The notes: generated by a model not told the origin, from the sequence alone. A stretch of 7,659 nt of DNA from an uncultured Collinsella sp. (GCA_937934355.1 CALGZY010000120.1:1-7659); one strand, 5' to 3'. Positions 1 through 6,366 are shown, numbered from the stretch's first letter. Numbers and translations are program-made.

Positions 1-818
1 AAACAGAGCCACATGTAGAGGAACCAAGCGATGGCGGCTGCTGGATAGACGCATTCAGTGAGCTTTGACAAATGGCGTCGATCGATAAAGTCACCAATCG
101 CGTAGTAGATGGGAACCAAAAAGACGAGGAAAAGCCCCATGCCCCATGTGCCGTAGACAATGCCGAGCACCAGATAGGCGAGAGTGACAAGTGCGGGGAA
201 GGGGAATTTGTTCCATGCACGTCCGACCTTGGTGTGGAAATGCTTGCCATGACGGTCGAGCTTGTCGTGTGCCTCTTTCCAGCTGGAAAACGTCTCGCCG
301 TCGATGGTGACGGTGCCGTCGTCATTGGTATGTACACTGTGTCCATCGTCCTCTAGCGTATCGATATGCAATCCGCCCGGCCCCACATGGACCTCTTCAC
401 CCTTGCGCTCGTTAGCCACGTGGATGCCACTCCAACCAACATGAACCTCTTCGCCTTTGTTGGGATCAATAACATGGATACCGCGTGCGAGAGAAATATC
501 GACAAGTGGCTTGCCGTCAGGATCCACGTGCTCGGTAGAAGACTCGGCGCCTTCAGACTCGCCTGAATTATTGGCGTCAACGTCATCGTCGGCCGAGGTG
601 TCGACATCGCTAGCCGCTTCCCCATATAGCAACTCATCCAGTGACACGCCATACAGCGCGGCGAGCGCAATAAGGTTATCGGTATCGGGCGAGGATTCGC
701 TGCGTTCCCATTTGCTGACAGCTTGGCGGCTTACGCCCAACTGGGCAGCAAGAGCCTCCTGAGAAAGACCGGCAGCTTTGCGGCGATCGACGAGGCGCTG
801 TGCCATCGCAAGATCCAT
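1..818 (-). CDS. Membrane-anchored XRE-family transcriptional regulator (3' end beyond window)
   Basis: A minus-strand frame stays open from an ATG at 818-816 to the left edge (272 codons, no stop seen). I chose this ATG because AAAGGA (830-825) lies 6 bases upstream; an in-frame ATG at 833 lacks such a site. Residues about 5-62 form an XRE/Cro helix-turn-helix (GLSQEALAAQLGVSRQAVSKWE), the class that binds short palindromic operators. Residues 67-98 are an acidic, Ser-rich linker. Residues 112-164 hold about three copies of a 17-18-residue unit resembling G-I-H-V-x(5)-KGEEVHV, probably short beta strands. Hydrophobic segments near 208-222, 226-242 and 257-272 look like membrane helices, so the DNA-binding domain should be tethered on the cytoplasmic side. 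The ligand and targets are unknown. Two palindromes upstream (892-903, 944-957) are candidate operators. XRE identity is secure; the membrane-sensor role is inferred. Confidence 0.85.
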   Translation of the reverse strand, partial: MDLAMAQRLVDRRKAAGLSQEALAAQLGVSRQAVSKWERSESSPDTDNLIALAALYGVSLDELLYGEAASDVDTSADDDVDANNSGESEGAESSTEHVDPDGKPLVDISLARGIHVIDPNKGEEVHVGWSGIHVANERKGEEVHVGPGGLHIDTLEDDGHSVHTNDDGTVTIDGETFSSWKEAHDKLDRHGKHFHTKVGRAWNKFPFPALVTLAYLVLGIVYGTWGMGLFLVFLVPIYYAIGDFIDRRHLSKLTECVYPAAAIAWFLYMWLC

Positions 819-891
819 AGTGGTTCCTTTCATGTGGCGACCGTAATCGAGTGAGCCGAGTATGCCGAGAATAACCGGTAGCGACCACCAT

Positions 892-903
892 TTCTAGTTA
901 GAA
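892..903. promoter_or_regulatory. Palindrome TTCTAGTTAGAA, candidate operator of the XRE gene
   Basis: The site has 5-bp half-sites TTCTA/TAGAA around a 2-bp centre, 74 bp upstream of the XRE start codon. XRE regulators usually bind such sites and often autoregulate. I found no clear -35/-10 pair next to it, so the regulatory role is inferred from position and symmetry. Confidence 0.3.
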
Positions 904-943
904 TCTGCCCCAACCCTACCGCAGCTACGAGTAGCAACCCCCT

Positions 944-957
944 AATGGCCTGCCATT
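944..957. promoter_or_regulatory. Palindrome AATGGCCTGCCATT, candidate operator
   Basis: This is a perfect 6-bp inverted repeat (AATGGC/GCCATT) around a CT centre, about 125 bp upstream of the XRE start. The symmetry is real; a role as a binding site for the XRE protein or another factor is a guess. Confidence 0.25.
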
Positions 958-1004
958 TCATAACAAATGTCAGTACGCATAACAGCCAAGAACCCTCTCA
1001 ATAT

Positions 1005-1069
1005 GTTGCGGTGGAATAGTTCCTGTTTGGCATAGCAGAGCCATAAAACAGGAACTATTCCACCGCAAC
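1005..1069. repeat. Perfect 24-bp inverted repeat, long stem-loop
   Basis: Positions 1005-1028 and 1046-1069 are exact reverse complements (24 of 24), separated by 17 nt. Within the spacer, GGC (1029-1031) can pair with GCC (1040-1042), extending the stem past a small bulge and leaving loop ATAGCAGA. There is no T-run on either side, so it is not a standard intrinsic terminator. The perfection and length suggest a recently spread REP/MITE-like intergenic element, a transcript-stabilising or processing hairpin, or a bidirectional transcription barrier between the ABC operon and the XRE gene. Confidence 0.75.
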
Positions 1070-1084
1070 TTACTATCAGGCCAC

Positions 1085-1109
1085 GCACCCGCAGAGTAGC
1101 TACGGGTGC
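1085..1109. repeat. Short hairpin GCACCCG/CGGGTGC
   Basis: GCACCCG (1085-1091) is the exact reverse complement of CGGGTGC (1103-1109), with an 11-nt loop. Its right arm overlaps the left end of the larger inverted repeat 1100-1350, so the two folds compete. Function unknown. Confidence 0.4.
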
Positions 1110-1350
1110 CTAGGGTAGGATGCGGCGTGCATTTTTGGGAGTATTCAGCAGCCAAGGGTGCCTGCATACTGGATTTTGGGCGAAAGGCAGGCACCATGGA
1201 CCGCATCCTGTAAAAAACGAGCGGCTCTAGAGGCGTTGGGGCTCAGAATCGGGGCTTTCAGCGCAGTTTTGCACTCCCGCCCCCGCGCCCGCGGACCCCG
1301 GGATGCTGAATACTCCGGAATTTGCACGCCGCCCCCTGGGGTACCCGTGG
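1100..1350. repeat. About 250-bp element with long imperfect terminal inverted repeats (MITE-like)
   Basis: Positions 1122-1150 and 1304-1332 are reverse complements at 25 of 29 positions. The shared core is GCGGCGTGCA and GAGTATTCAGCA. The similarity continues outward, with gaps, to about 1100 and 1350 (ACGGGT/ACCCGT ends). Inside, the left half folds further: AGGATGCGG (1117-1125) pairs with CCGCATCCT (1201-1209), enclosing GGTGCCTGC (1157-1165) with GCAGGCACC (1187-1195). AGTAGC flanks the element at 1095-1100 and 1354-1359 and could be a target duplication or chance. No transposase is encoded. Alternatives are two inverted copies of an intergenic repeat, or a structured RNA. Confidence 0.5.
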
Positions 1351-1457
1351 ACAAGTAGCAACTGCCCCGCCGAAATATGCATTCAACGAGGCGGTTTATG
1401 CAATAATGCGGATGTGGGTGCGTCGGTAGCTCGCTACAGTTTGAATCCCAGGACAGG

Positions 1458-4223
1458 TTACTCGGCACTCTTGAGGGCGCCGACCATGTCGATCTTGTTG
1501 AGAGTTCGGTTGGTGGCGAGGTTGACGATAATCGTAAAGCCGAAGGAAAGTACCACGGCAAGCACGTAGCTCAGCGGCTCGACTTCGACGTCAAAGTACA
1601 GCGACGGCATCTGCAGGATGTACGTAAAGCTCTCGGCAAGCAGGCCACCCAGCGGCACGCCCAATGCGGTGCCAATCGCCGTGAGGCTCAACGTCTCCTT
1701 GTTGACGTAGTGGTGCACCTCGCCACGGCGGAAGCCCAGCACCTTGATGGTCGCCAGCTCGTGCTCGCGCTCGGAGATATTCGTGTTGGACAGCGTAAAC
1801 ACCACCACAAACGACAGGCACGCCGCCATAAAGGTCACGAGCACCACGACGGAATTGATAATAGTGAAGTTCGCCTCAAAGTTCTCCCAATGCTCGGCCG
1901 TGCTCGAAATCGAAAGCCAGCCGTCACTCTTAAGCTTCTTGCTAAACGCAATCTGGTCGGCCGACGAACCCTTGAGCAGCGCAAAGATGCCATTGAGGCG
2001 TGCGCTTCGACCGAACGCGCGCTCATAGGTGCTCTGCGTCATGTAAAGCGTGTTGCCCAGATAGTTAAGCGAAATGTCGCTGACTTTGACCTTGGCGACG
2101 TTAAGCGACGAATCTTGGACCTGCGCCGTGTCGCCCGGCTGAATCCCGAGAACCAGCTGTGAACTCTTGCTCAGATACACGTCTCCGTCACGCAAAGACA
2201 GCGGCTCTTTGGACTCATCCTCGAGACGCACGTAGTCGTCCAGGTCGTTCGTGCGGTCATCGGGCACCACGATCAGCTGCACGGTCTCGCTCTTTCCGCC
2301 AAACGTAAAGGTAACGTTGTCGGTCATGATCGGCAGCGTCGAAGACACCGTCACGTTAGAATCCTTGGCCGCGCTGCGCTCATCCAATGCCGCGCACGTC
2401 TGCGAAAAATCGTCGGGATTGGCAACCGCCAGCAAGTCATAGCGCGTGATATGCCCATACTGCTTGGGCGAAAGCGCGACCGACGTGTCGCGAATACCCA
2501 TACCGCAGATCACAAGCGCGGTGCAACCCGCGATACCGAAGATGGTCATAAAGGCGCGCTTTTTGTAGCGGAACAGGTTACGTGCTGCCACCTTGTTCAA
2601 AAAGCCCATGCGGCGCCAGATAAAGCCGATGCGCTCGAGCAAGATACGCGAGCCGGCGCGCGGGGCCTTGGGGCGCATGAGCGAGGCCGGGGTCTCGGCC
2701 ATCTCGTGGCGGCAGGCGATAATCGTGGCGCCCACCACGCCCACGGCAAACAGCGCCACCGAAACGATCGAGGACACGATGTCGTACGAAAGCAACATCT
2801 GGGGCAGCGAGTACATGTCGTCGAACACCGTAAACAGGAACAGCGGCAGGCCCACAAATCCGATGATGTTGCCGAGCACGCCGCCGATCAGGCACGCCCA
2901 CAGCGCATAGTCCACGTATTTGGACAGGATGCGCTCGCGCGAGTAGCCGAGCGCCTTGTACAGGCCAATGAGCGTGCGCTCCTCCTCGACCATACGCGTA
3001 GCGGTGGTAAGGCTGATGAGTACGGCGACGATAAAGAAGATGAACGGGAACACCGTGGCGATAGCCTCAATTGACGAGCTATCGCTCTCCACGCTCGAGT
3101 AGCTTGCGATATTGCCGCGGTCCTGGATGTACCAGGTGCATTCACCAAGGTCAGAAAGCTCGGCGCGGGCATCGGCAAACTGCTGGTCGGCGGCGGCGCG
3201 GCGCTGATCCAGGTCGGTCTGCGCTTGCACGCGCTCCTCGCTGCCCTCTGCCATGCGATTGATGTTGTCCTGCTCAATCCCAAAGAGCATATTCGCCTGA
3301 CGCTCAGCCGCGTCCAAGCTCGCCGGCGTGTCGACCGTCAGCTCCTGGGCACGCGCCTTCTCACGCTCCTCGCGGATCTTCTCGATATTGCCCTTGACCT
3401 CATTGATCTTTGCCGCGTAGGAATCCGAATAGGAGTTGAGGCTCTTGGCTCCCTCGACGATCACGTGGACCGCGGAGTAGGAAGAAGATGTCGCGGCGTC
3501 CTCGCTCACATAGAACTTATAGTCCGCCGCCGAAGCAGCGCGAAAGGCGTTGACGGTCGAGTCAGAACTTACATCAGTGGGGTCGAGGACCTCAGCCGTA
3601 ATGGTGTAATCGCCCGCGGCAAACTGGTCCTTGGCGCTTTGATTGGACGAGCTCGCGTCATTGGCGGCAAAACTCACCGTATCGCCGATTTTCTTGCCCG
3701 ATGCCTTCAGGAACTTCGAAGTCACCGCGACTTCATCAGCGCTCTCGGGCAAATCGCCGTTCACGAGCACCGGCTGATCGATGTTCTCCTTGGAGAGACT
3801 CTGCACGACCACGCGCTCGCGCGTTGTGCCCACGGCGGTGTAGGCGGTCTCGGTGTAGATGCCCTCGGCCGTTTCGACGCCATCGACCTCTTGTATGGCG
3901 TCGAGATCATCGTCAGTCAGGCCATAGGTCGACTGCACGTTAATGTCATAGACATTTTGCTGGTCGAAGTAGGCATCAACCGAATCACACAGGTCCTCGC
4001 AACCCGCCTTAAGGCCGCACATCACGCTCACGCCAAGCGCGGTGATGACCACGATTGACAAAAAGCGCTTAAGACTGCCTCGGATTGTGCGGTAGATGCC
4101 ACGGCGAAAAACCGTCGGCACCATATCGTTTGAGCTTTGGGCAGTGCGGTAGGTCGTAAAATCCTGCTCGCGCTCCGTGTTCTGCGCGTCGCGGCGTAGG
4201 CTGTTTTGGCGGTCTTGGTCCAT
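1458..4223 (-). CDS. FtsX/MacB-type ABC transporter permease, 921 residues, duplicated fold with extracellular coiled coil
   Basis: This is the membrane subunit of a type VII (MacB/FtsX-like) ABC system; such systems couple ATPase movement to work on extracytoplasmic substrates rather than forming a simple pore. Helices by hydrophobicity lie near residues 54-73, 386-408, 437-466, 480-503, 556-576, 784-812, 842-866 and 881-901, giving two FtsX units of four helices. The first outer domain (about 74-385) contains a charged, helical, probably coiled-coil stretch at about 270-358. The second (577-783) is mixed strand/helix. Each unit has the conserved cytoplasmic coupling segment: EEERTLIGLYKALGY near 413-427 and REHELATIKVLGF near 819-831. 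I prefer the ATG at 4223, 5 bases after the ATPase stop; a GTG at 4235 overlapping that stop would add four residues. The pair is surely co-expressed. Substrate unknown; antibiotic-peptide, lipid or cell-wall roles are all possible. Confidence 0.9.
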   Translation of the reverse strand: MDQDRQNSLRRDAQNTEREQDFTTYRTAQSSNDMVPTVFRRGIYRTIRGSLKRFLSIVVITALGVSVMCGLKAGCEDLCDSVDAYFDQQNVYDINVQSTYGLTDDDLDAIQEVDGVETAEGIYTETAYTAVGTTRERVVVQSLSKENIDQPVLVNGDLPESADEVAVTSKFLKASGKKIGDTVSFAANDASSSNQSAKDQFAAGDYTITAEVLDPTDVSSDSTVNAFRAASAADYKFYVSEDAATSSSYSAVHVIVEGAKSLNSYSDSYAAKINEVKGNIEKIREEREKARAQELTVDTPASLDAAERQANMLFGIEQDNINRMAEGSEERVQAQTDLDQRRAAADQQFADARAELSDLGECTWYIQDRGNIASYSSVESDSSSIEAIATVFPFIFFIVAVLISLTTATRMVEEERTLIGLYKALGYSRERILSKYVDYALWACLIGGVLGNIIGFVGLPLFLFTVFDDMYSLPQMLLSYDIVSSIVSVALFAVGVVGATIIACRHEMAETPASLMRPKAPRAGSRILLERIGFIWRRMGFLNKVAARNLFRYKKRAFMTIFGIAGCTALVICGMGIRDTSVALSPKQYGHITRYDLLAVANPDDFSQTCAALDERSAAKDSNVTVSSTLPIMTDNVTFTFGGKSETVQLIVVPDDRTNDLDDYVRLEDESKEPLSLRDGDVYLSKSSQLVLGIQPGDTAQVQDSSLNVAKVKVSDISLNYLGNTLYMTQSTYERAFGRSARLNGIFALLKGSSADQIAFSKKLKSDGWLSISSTAEHWENFEANFTIINSVVVLVTFMAACLSFVVVFTLSNTNISEREHELATIKVLGFRRGEVHHYVNKETLSLTAIGTALGVPLGGLLAESFTYILQMPSLYFDVEVEPLSYVLAVVLSFGFTIIVNLATNRTLNKIDMVGALKSAE

Positions 4224-4228
4224 GGGCG

Positions 4229-4930
4229 CTACCACTCGATCGTCTCGATAGGCACGGGATTTTGCTGGACCGTCTCGCTCTCCACGCGACCGTTCTTAAA
4301 GCGGATCAGGCGATCGGCCATGGGCGCCAGCGCGGAGTTGTGGGTGATGATGATGACCGTAATGCCCTGCTTGCGGCAAGTGTCCTGCAGCAGCTGCAAG
4401 ATCTGCTTGCCGGTTTTATAGTCAAGTGCGCCCGTGGGCTCGTCGCACAAAAGCAGCTTGGGGTTCTTTGCCAGTGCGCGGGCAATGGACACGCGCTGCT
4501 GCTCGCCGCCCGAAAGCTGCGCGGGGAAGTTGGCGAGGCGCTCACCCAAGCCAACCTGGCAAAGCGTTTGCTCGGCATCGAGCGAATCAGGGCAGATTTG
4601 CGCCGCAAGCTCAACATTTTCGAGCGCCGTCAGGTTGGGGACCAGATTGTAGAACTGGAAGACAAAGCCGACGTCGGCGCGGCGGTATTCCACGAGCTGC
4701 GCCTCGTTAGCGGAGCTCACATCGCGCCCGTCCACCGTCACGGTGCCGGAAGTCGCCGTATCCATGCCGCCCAGAATGTTGAGCGCCGTGGTCTTGCCGG
4801 CACCCGAAGCACCCAAAATGATGGCGAGCTCGCCGCGCTCGACCGTAAAGCTCGCGCCGTCGAGTGCGTGAATGCGGGCGTCGCCCTCGCCGTATGCCTT
4901 GATGACGTCTTTGAATTCGATATAAGCCAT
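4229..4930 (-). CDS. ABC transporter ATP-binding protein (MacB/LolD type)
   Basis: This 233-residue cytoplasmic ATPase powers the adjacent permease. All motifs are intact: Walker [10 protein letters not shown] at 40-48, Q-loop Q92, signature LSGGEQQR at 139-146, Walker [13 protein letters not shown] at 159-170 with the catalytic Glu at 164, and the switch His at 197. The CDEPTGALD form is typical of the MacB/LolD/FtsE class, which matches an FtsX-type partner. Length is normal. The stop lies 5 bp before the permease ATG, so the genes form a tight operon in the order ATPase-permease. The ATG at 4930-4928 has only a weak ribosome-binding site (GGGA about 9 bases upstream). I found no convincing promoter between it and the divergent gene at 5202. 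Confidence 0.95.
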   Translation of the reverse strand: MAYIEFKDVIKAYGEGDARIHALDGASFTVERGELAIILGASGAGKTTALNILGGMDTATSGTVTVDGRDVSSANEAQLVEYRRADVGFVFQFYNLVPNLTALENVELAAQICPDSLDAEQTLCQVGLGERLANFPAQLSGGEQQRVSIARALAKNPKLLLCDEPTGALDYKTGKQILQLLQDTCRKQGITVIIITHNSALAPMADRLIRFKNGRVESETVQQNPVPIETIEW

Positions 4931-5130
4931 CGATCGGTTCCCATCTGGTCGGATAACTCTTTAGTATTACCCATTTCGCACCGACTAAAAAGGGACGGGT
5001 TTATTTTGGCAGGTTCTATATGGGGAAACGGCAGCTATAGATGAGGCGCCGGGGAGGCAGAGAAATCATCGATGGGGTCAGGCCGACCGCCAAACACAAC
5101 GCACGCATCTCAATCTGTCAGCCAAATCAT

Positions 5131-5160
5131 TCGAACAGCTGTTCGTTTCTATGATATGAT
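5131..5160 (+). promoter_or_regulatory. Probable promoter of the GyrI-like gene
   Basis: TATGAT occurs twice, overlapping by one base (5150-5155 and 5155-5160), and both are good -10 candidates. The -35 region falls on or next to the LexA box and has no strong TTGACA match, for example TCGAAC 18 bp upstream of the second TATGAT. A start near 5167 would leave a leader of about 35 nt before the ATG at 5202. Confidence 0.45.
5132..5145. promoter_or_regulatory. LexA (SOS) box CGAACAGCTGTTCG
   Basis: This perfect 14-bp palindrome matches the Gram-positive/actinobacterial LexA operator, CGAAC-N4-GTTCG. With its flanks (TCGAAC-AGCT-GTTCGT) it agrees with the mycobacterial form TCGAAC-N4-GTTCGA at all but the last base. 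It ends 9 bases before a -10-like TATGAT (5155-5160) and 56 bases before the GyrI-like start codon. That is where LexA would block RNA polymerase. SOS control of the downstream gene is therefore likely; control of the divergent ABC operon, 200 bp away, is less so. Confidence 0.8.
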
Positions 5161-5201
5161 TCCGCTATCTAAGCAGGCCAATACGCAGAAAGGCGGCCAA
5201 C

Positions 5202-5840
5202 ATGGCGTTCGACTTTAAGAAGGAATGCAAGGAGCTCTACAGACCTGCAAGCAAGCCGAGTATCATAACTGTCCCGCCTATGAGCTACGTTGCCGTTCGC
5301 GGAAAGGGCGACCCAAATACCGAAGGTGGCGAGTATCAAAATGCCCTGCCGCTGCTTTACGGCATCGCCTATACCGTCAAGATGTCAAAGAAAGGCTCAA
5401 GGAGTATCGAGGGCTATTTCGACTTTGTGGTACCGCCGCTCGAGGGCTTCTGGTGGCAAGACTCCCCGAGCGGCGACATCGATTATGTACGCAAGGACGA
5501 TTTCAACTTTATCTCGTGCATCCGCCTGCCCGATTTCGTCACTCAGGATGACTTTGACTGGGCGGTCGCGGAAGCCACGGCCAAAAAGAAACTGGACTTT
5601 TCTGCCGTCGAGCTGCTTAAAGTTGACGAGGGTTTCTGCGTTCAATGCATGCATACCGGACCCTACGACAGCGAGCCGGCAACCGTAGACGCCATGCATG
5701 AATATGCGACAGAGCAGGGCTATGTCCCCGACTTCTCAGACACCCGTTTACATCACGAAATCTATCTTTCCGATCCACGCAAGTGTGCGCCGGAGAAACT
5801 TAAGACTGTGGTTCGTCATCCTATCAAGCGCGTTGAATAG
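5202..5840 (+). CDS. GyrI-like small-molecule-binding protein, possible cyclopropanoid (genotoxin) hydrolase
   Basis: This 212-residue soluble protein has the stand-alone GyrI-like layout of Listeria Lin2189 and its relatives, with no helix-turn-helix attached. Recognisable blocks are RGKGDPN (33-39), the hydrophobic segment ALPLLYGIAYTVK (48-60), PPLEGFWW (78-85), LPDFVT (109-114), HTGPYDSEPAT (151-161), HHEIYLSDPR (184-193) and APEKLKTVVR (196-205). Known biology: members of this family, including the yatakemycin resistance protein YtkR7, hydrolyse DNA-alkylating cyclopropanoids, and E. coli GyrI/SbmC is itself LexA-regulated. Conserved Trp and acidic residues in the pocket (W84, W85, E81, E187 here) are candidates for ligand handling, but I cannot map catalytic residues exactly. 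AAAGG (5189-5193) lies 8 bases before the ATG. The LexA box upstream argues for SOS induction. The fold is confident; the substrate is inferred. Confidence 0.85.
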   Translation: MAFDFKKECKELYRPASKPSIITVPPMSYVAVRGKGDPNTEGGEYQNALPLLYGIAYTVKMSKKGSRSIEGYFDFVVPPLEGFWWQDSPSGDIDYVRKDDFNFISCIRLPDFVTQDDFDWAVAEATAKKKLDFSAVELLKVDEGFCVQCMHTGPYDSEPATVDAMHEYATEQGYVPDFSDTRLHHEIYLSDPRKCAPEKLKTVVRHPIKRVE

Positions 5841-5870
5841 CGTGGAGCGTCATTTCACGCGCTGGGTTTT
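5827..5870 (+). terminator. Probable terminator overlapping the end of the GyrI-like gene
   Basis: AGCGCGT (5827-5833) pairs perfectly with ACGCGCT (5857-5863). GAA/TTC adds three pairs past a bulged T, and GGGTTTT follows (5864-5870). The hairpin spans the stop codon at 5838-5840. The U-run is short, so termination may be partial. A second small hairpin, GCTGG/CCAGC (5861-5865, 5874-5878), overlaps it. Confidence 0.45.
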
Positions 5871-5913
5871 AAGCCAGCCAACCAGCCGCCTCCTAGGCCG
5901 TCCGGTAATTATC

Positions 5914-5940
5914 TTGACGCGGCCCGTCGCATCTTATAAG
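5914..5940 (+). promoter_or_regulatory. Probable promoter of the Abi_2 leader
   Basis: TTGACG (5914-5919) is a strong -35 match. The -10 could be TATAAG (5935-5940, 15-bp spacer) or TAAGTT (5937-5942, 17-bp spacer). Transcription would start near 5946-5950, just before the interlocking stems, and give a leader of about 60 nt before the ATG at 6011. Confidence 0.45.
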
Positions 5941-5945
5941 TTTGT

Positions 5946-6010
5946 TTTGCTAAAGCTGGAAAGCCTCTCAACGATGCGCAACTCCAGCTCTTTTTCTATC
6001 AAGAGGCTTA
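5946..6010 (+). ncRNA. Structured leader of the Abi_2 gene: pseudoknot-like, possible RNA antitoxin or attenuator
   Basis: Two exact complementary pairs interlock. Stem 1 is AGCTGGA (5954-5960) with TCCAGCT (5983-5989). Stem 2 is AAGCCTCT (5961-5968) with AGAGGCTT (6002-6009). Stem 2's left arm sits in the loop of stem 1 and its right arm lies outside, which is H-type pseudoknot topology. Stem 1 is followed by CTTTTT (5990-5995), as in an intrinsic terminator that would release an RNA of about 50 nt. The stem 2 right arm covers nearly all of the ribosome-binding site AAGAGG (6001-6006). A conserved abiF-associated RNA upstream of AbiF-type genes is known, and pseudoknotted RNA antitoxins are the hallmark of type III toxin-antitoxin systems. 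Whether this is a member needs a covariance-model search. It may instead be a plain attenuator. Confidence 0.45.
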
Positions 6011-6366
6011 ATGAAATACCAGAAGTCGCGGATATCCATCAACGAACAAATAGCACTATTGACAGAAAACAAGGGTCTTAAGTGCTCTGATCAAAGCGAA
6101 CTCGAGCGAGCTTTGGTCGAAGCCAACCACTACAGACTGTCGGCCTACTGGTTTCCCTACAAAACCAAATGCAAGTCCGGGATTACCATCTTTCGCGAAG
6201 GCACAACATTCGAAACCATCATCTACACGTATGAATTTGACCGAGCCCTCCGGCAGTTAATGTTTGATGCGGTCGGCAGTGCGGTCGGCAGAATTGAGAT
6301 CTACCTCAGAAGCAGAATTGCCTATCTTGCCTCTGAGGAACGCGGGCCTTTCTGTTACCCAGATGT
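6011..6366 (+). pseudogene. Abi_2 (AbiD/AbiF-like) abortive-infection protein, N-terminal fragment
   Basis: From the ATG at 6011 (AAGAGG 4 bases upstream) about 118 residues resemble the Abi_2 family. Typical signatures are EANHYRLSAYWFPY (37-50), YEFDRALRQLMFD (73-85) and RIEIYLRSRIAYL (94-106), ending at GPFCYPD. Abi_2 proteins run to about 300 residues and act as phage-triggered growth inhibitors. The HEPN RNase motif R-x(4-6)-H lies in their C-terminal part, which is missing, so the product should be inactive. The frame continues to 6634, but its last 89 codons are an out-of-frame reading of the chloride-channel piece. A 12-bp tandem duplication (6269-6280/6281-6292, 11 of 12 identical) adds four residues (SAVG) before the conserved RIE motif, consistent with decay. 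The segment looks more AT-rich than its neighbours, which suits a transferred defence gene. Confidence 0.75.

Larger units (their letters stand above)
819..1457. other. 639-bp gene-free spacer rich in inverted repeats
   Basis: No convincing coding frame is visible on either strand between the XRE gene and the ABC permease, both on the minus strand. The spacer is therefore the 3' flank of the ABC operon plus the upstream region of the XRE gene. It contains palindromes at 892-903 and 944-957, a perfect 24-bp inverted repeat at 1005-1069, a 7-bp hairpin at 1085-1109 and the long imperfect inverted repeat 1100-1350 with nested stems. AGTAGCAAC occurs twice in direct orientation (930-938 and 1354-1362). 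I saw no clear rho-independent terminator with a U-run right after the permease stop. Confidence 0.6.

Noticed and set aside
1158..1358. 66-codon plus-strand frame inside the spacer
   Set aside because: It lies within the inverted-repeat element, has no ribosome-binding site and is Pro/Arg-rich as expected from GC-rich noncoding DNA.
1410..1456. tRNA-like stretch (TAGCTCGCTAC followed by TTTGAATCCCA)
   Set aside because: It recalls a D-arm and T-arm, but there is no anticodon arm between them and no acceptor stem pairing. At most it is a remnant or chance.
2451..3074. 207-codon plus-strand open frame opposite the permease
   Set aside because: It is antisense to a clearly conserved permease, rich in His/Arg/Ala as expected from reverse-complement codons, and shows no family resemblance.
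3225..4058. 277-codon plus-strand open frame opposite the permease
   Set aside because: It is a shadow of the permease on the complementary strand; composition is explained by high GC third positions.
4262..5044. 260-codon plus-strand open frame opposite the ATPase
   Set aside because: It overlaps every conserved ABC motif on the other strand and has no recognisable domain or ribosome-binding site.
4931..5131. Promoter for the ABC operon
   Set aside because: TTGGCG/GATGAT with 17-bp spacing can be found on the minus strand, but both boxes are weak and several equally poor pairs exist, so I do not call one.
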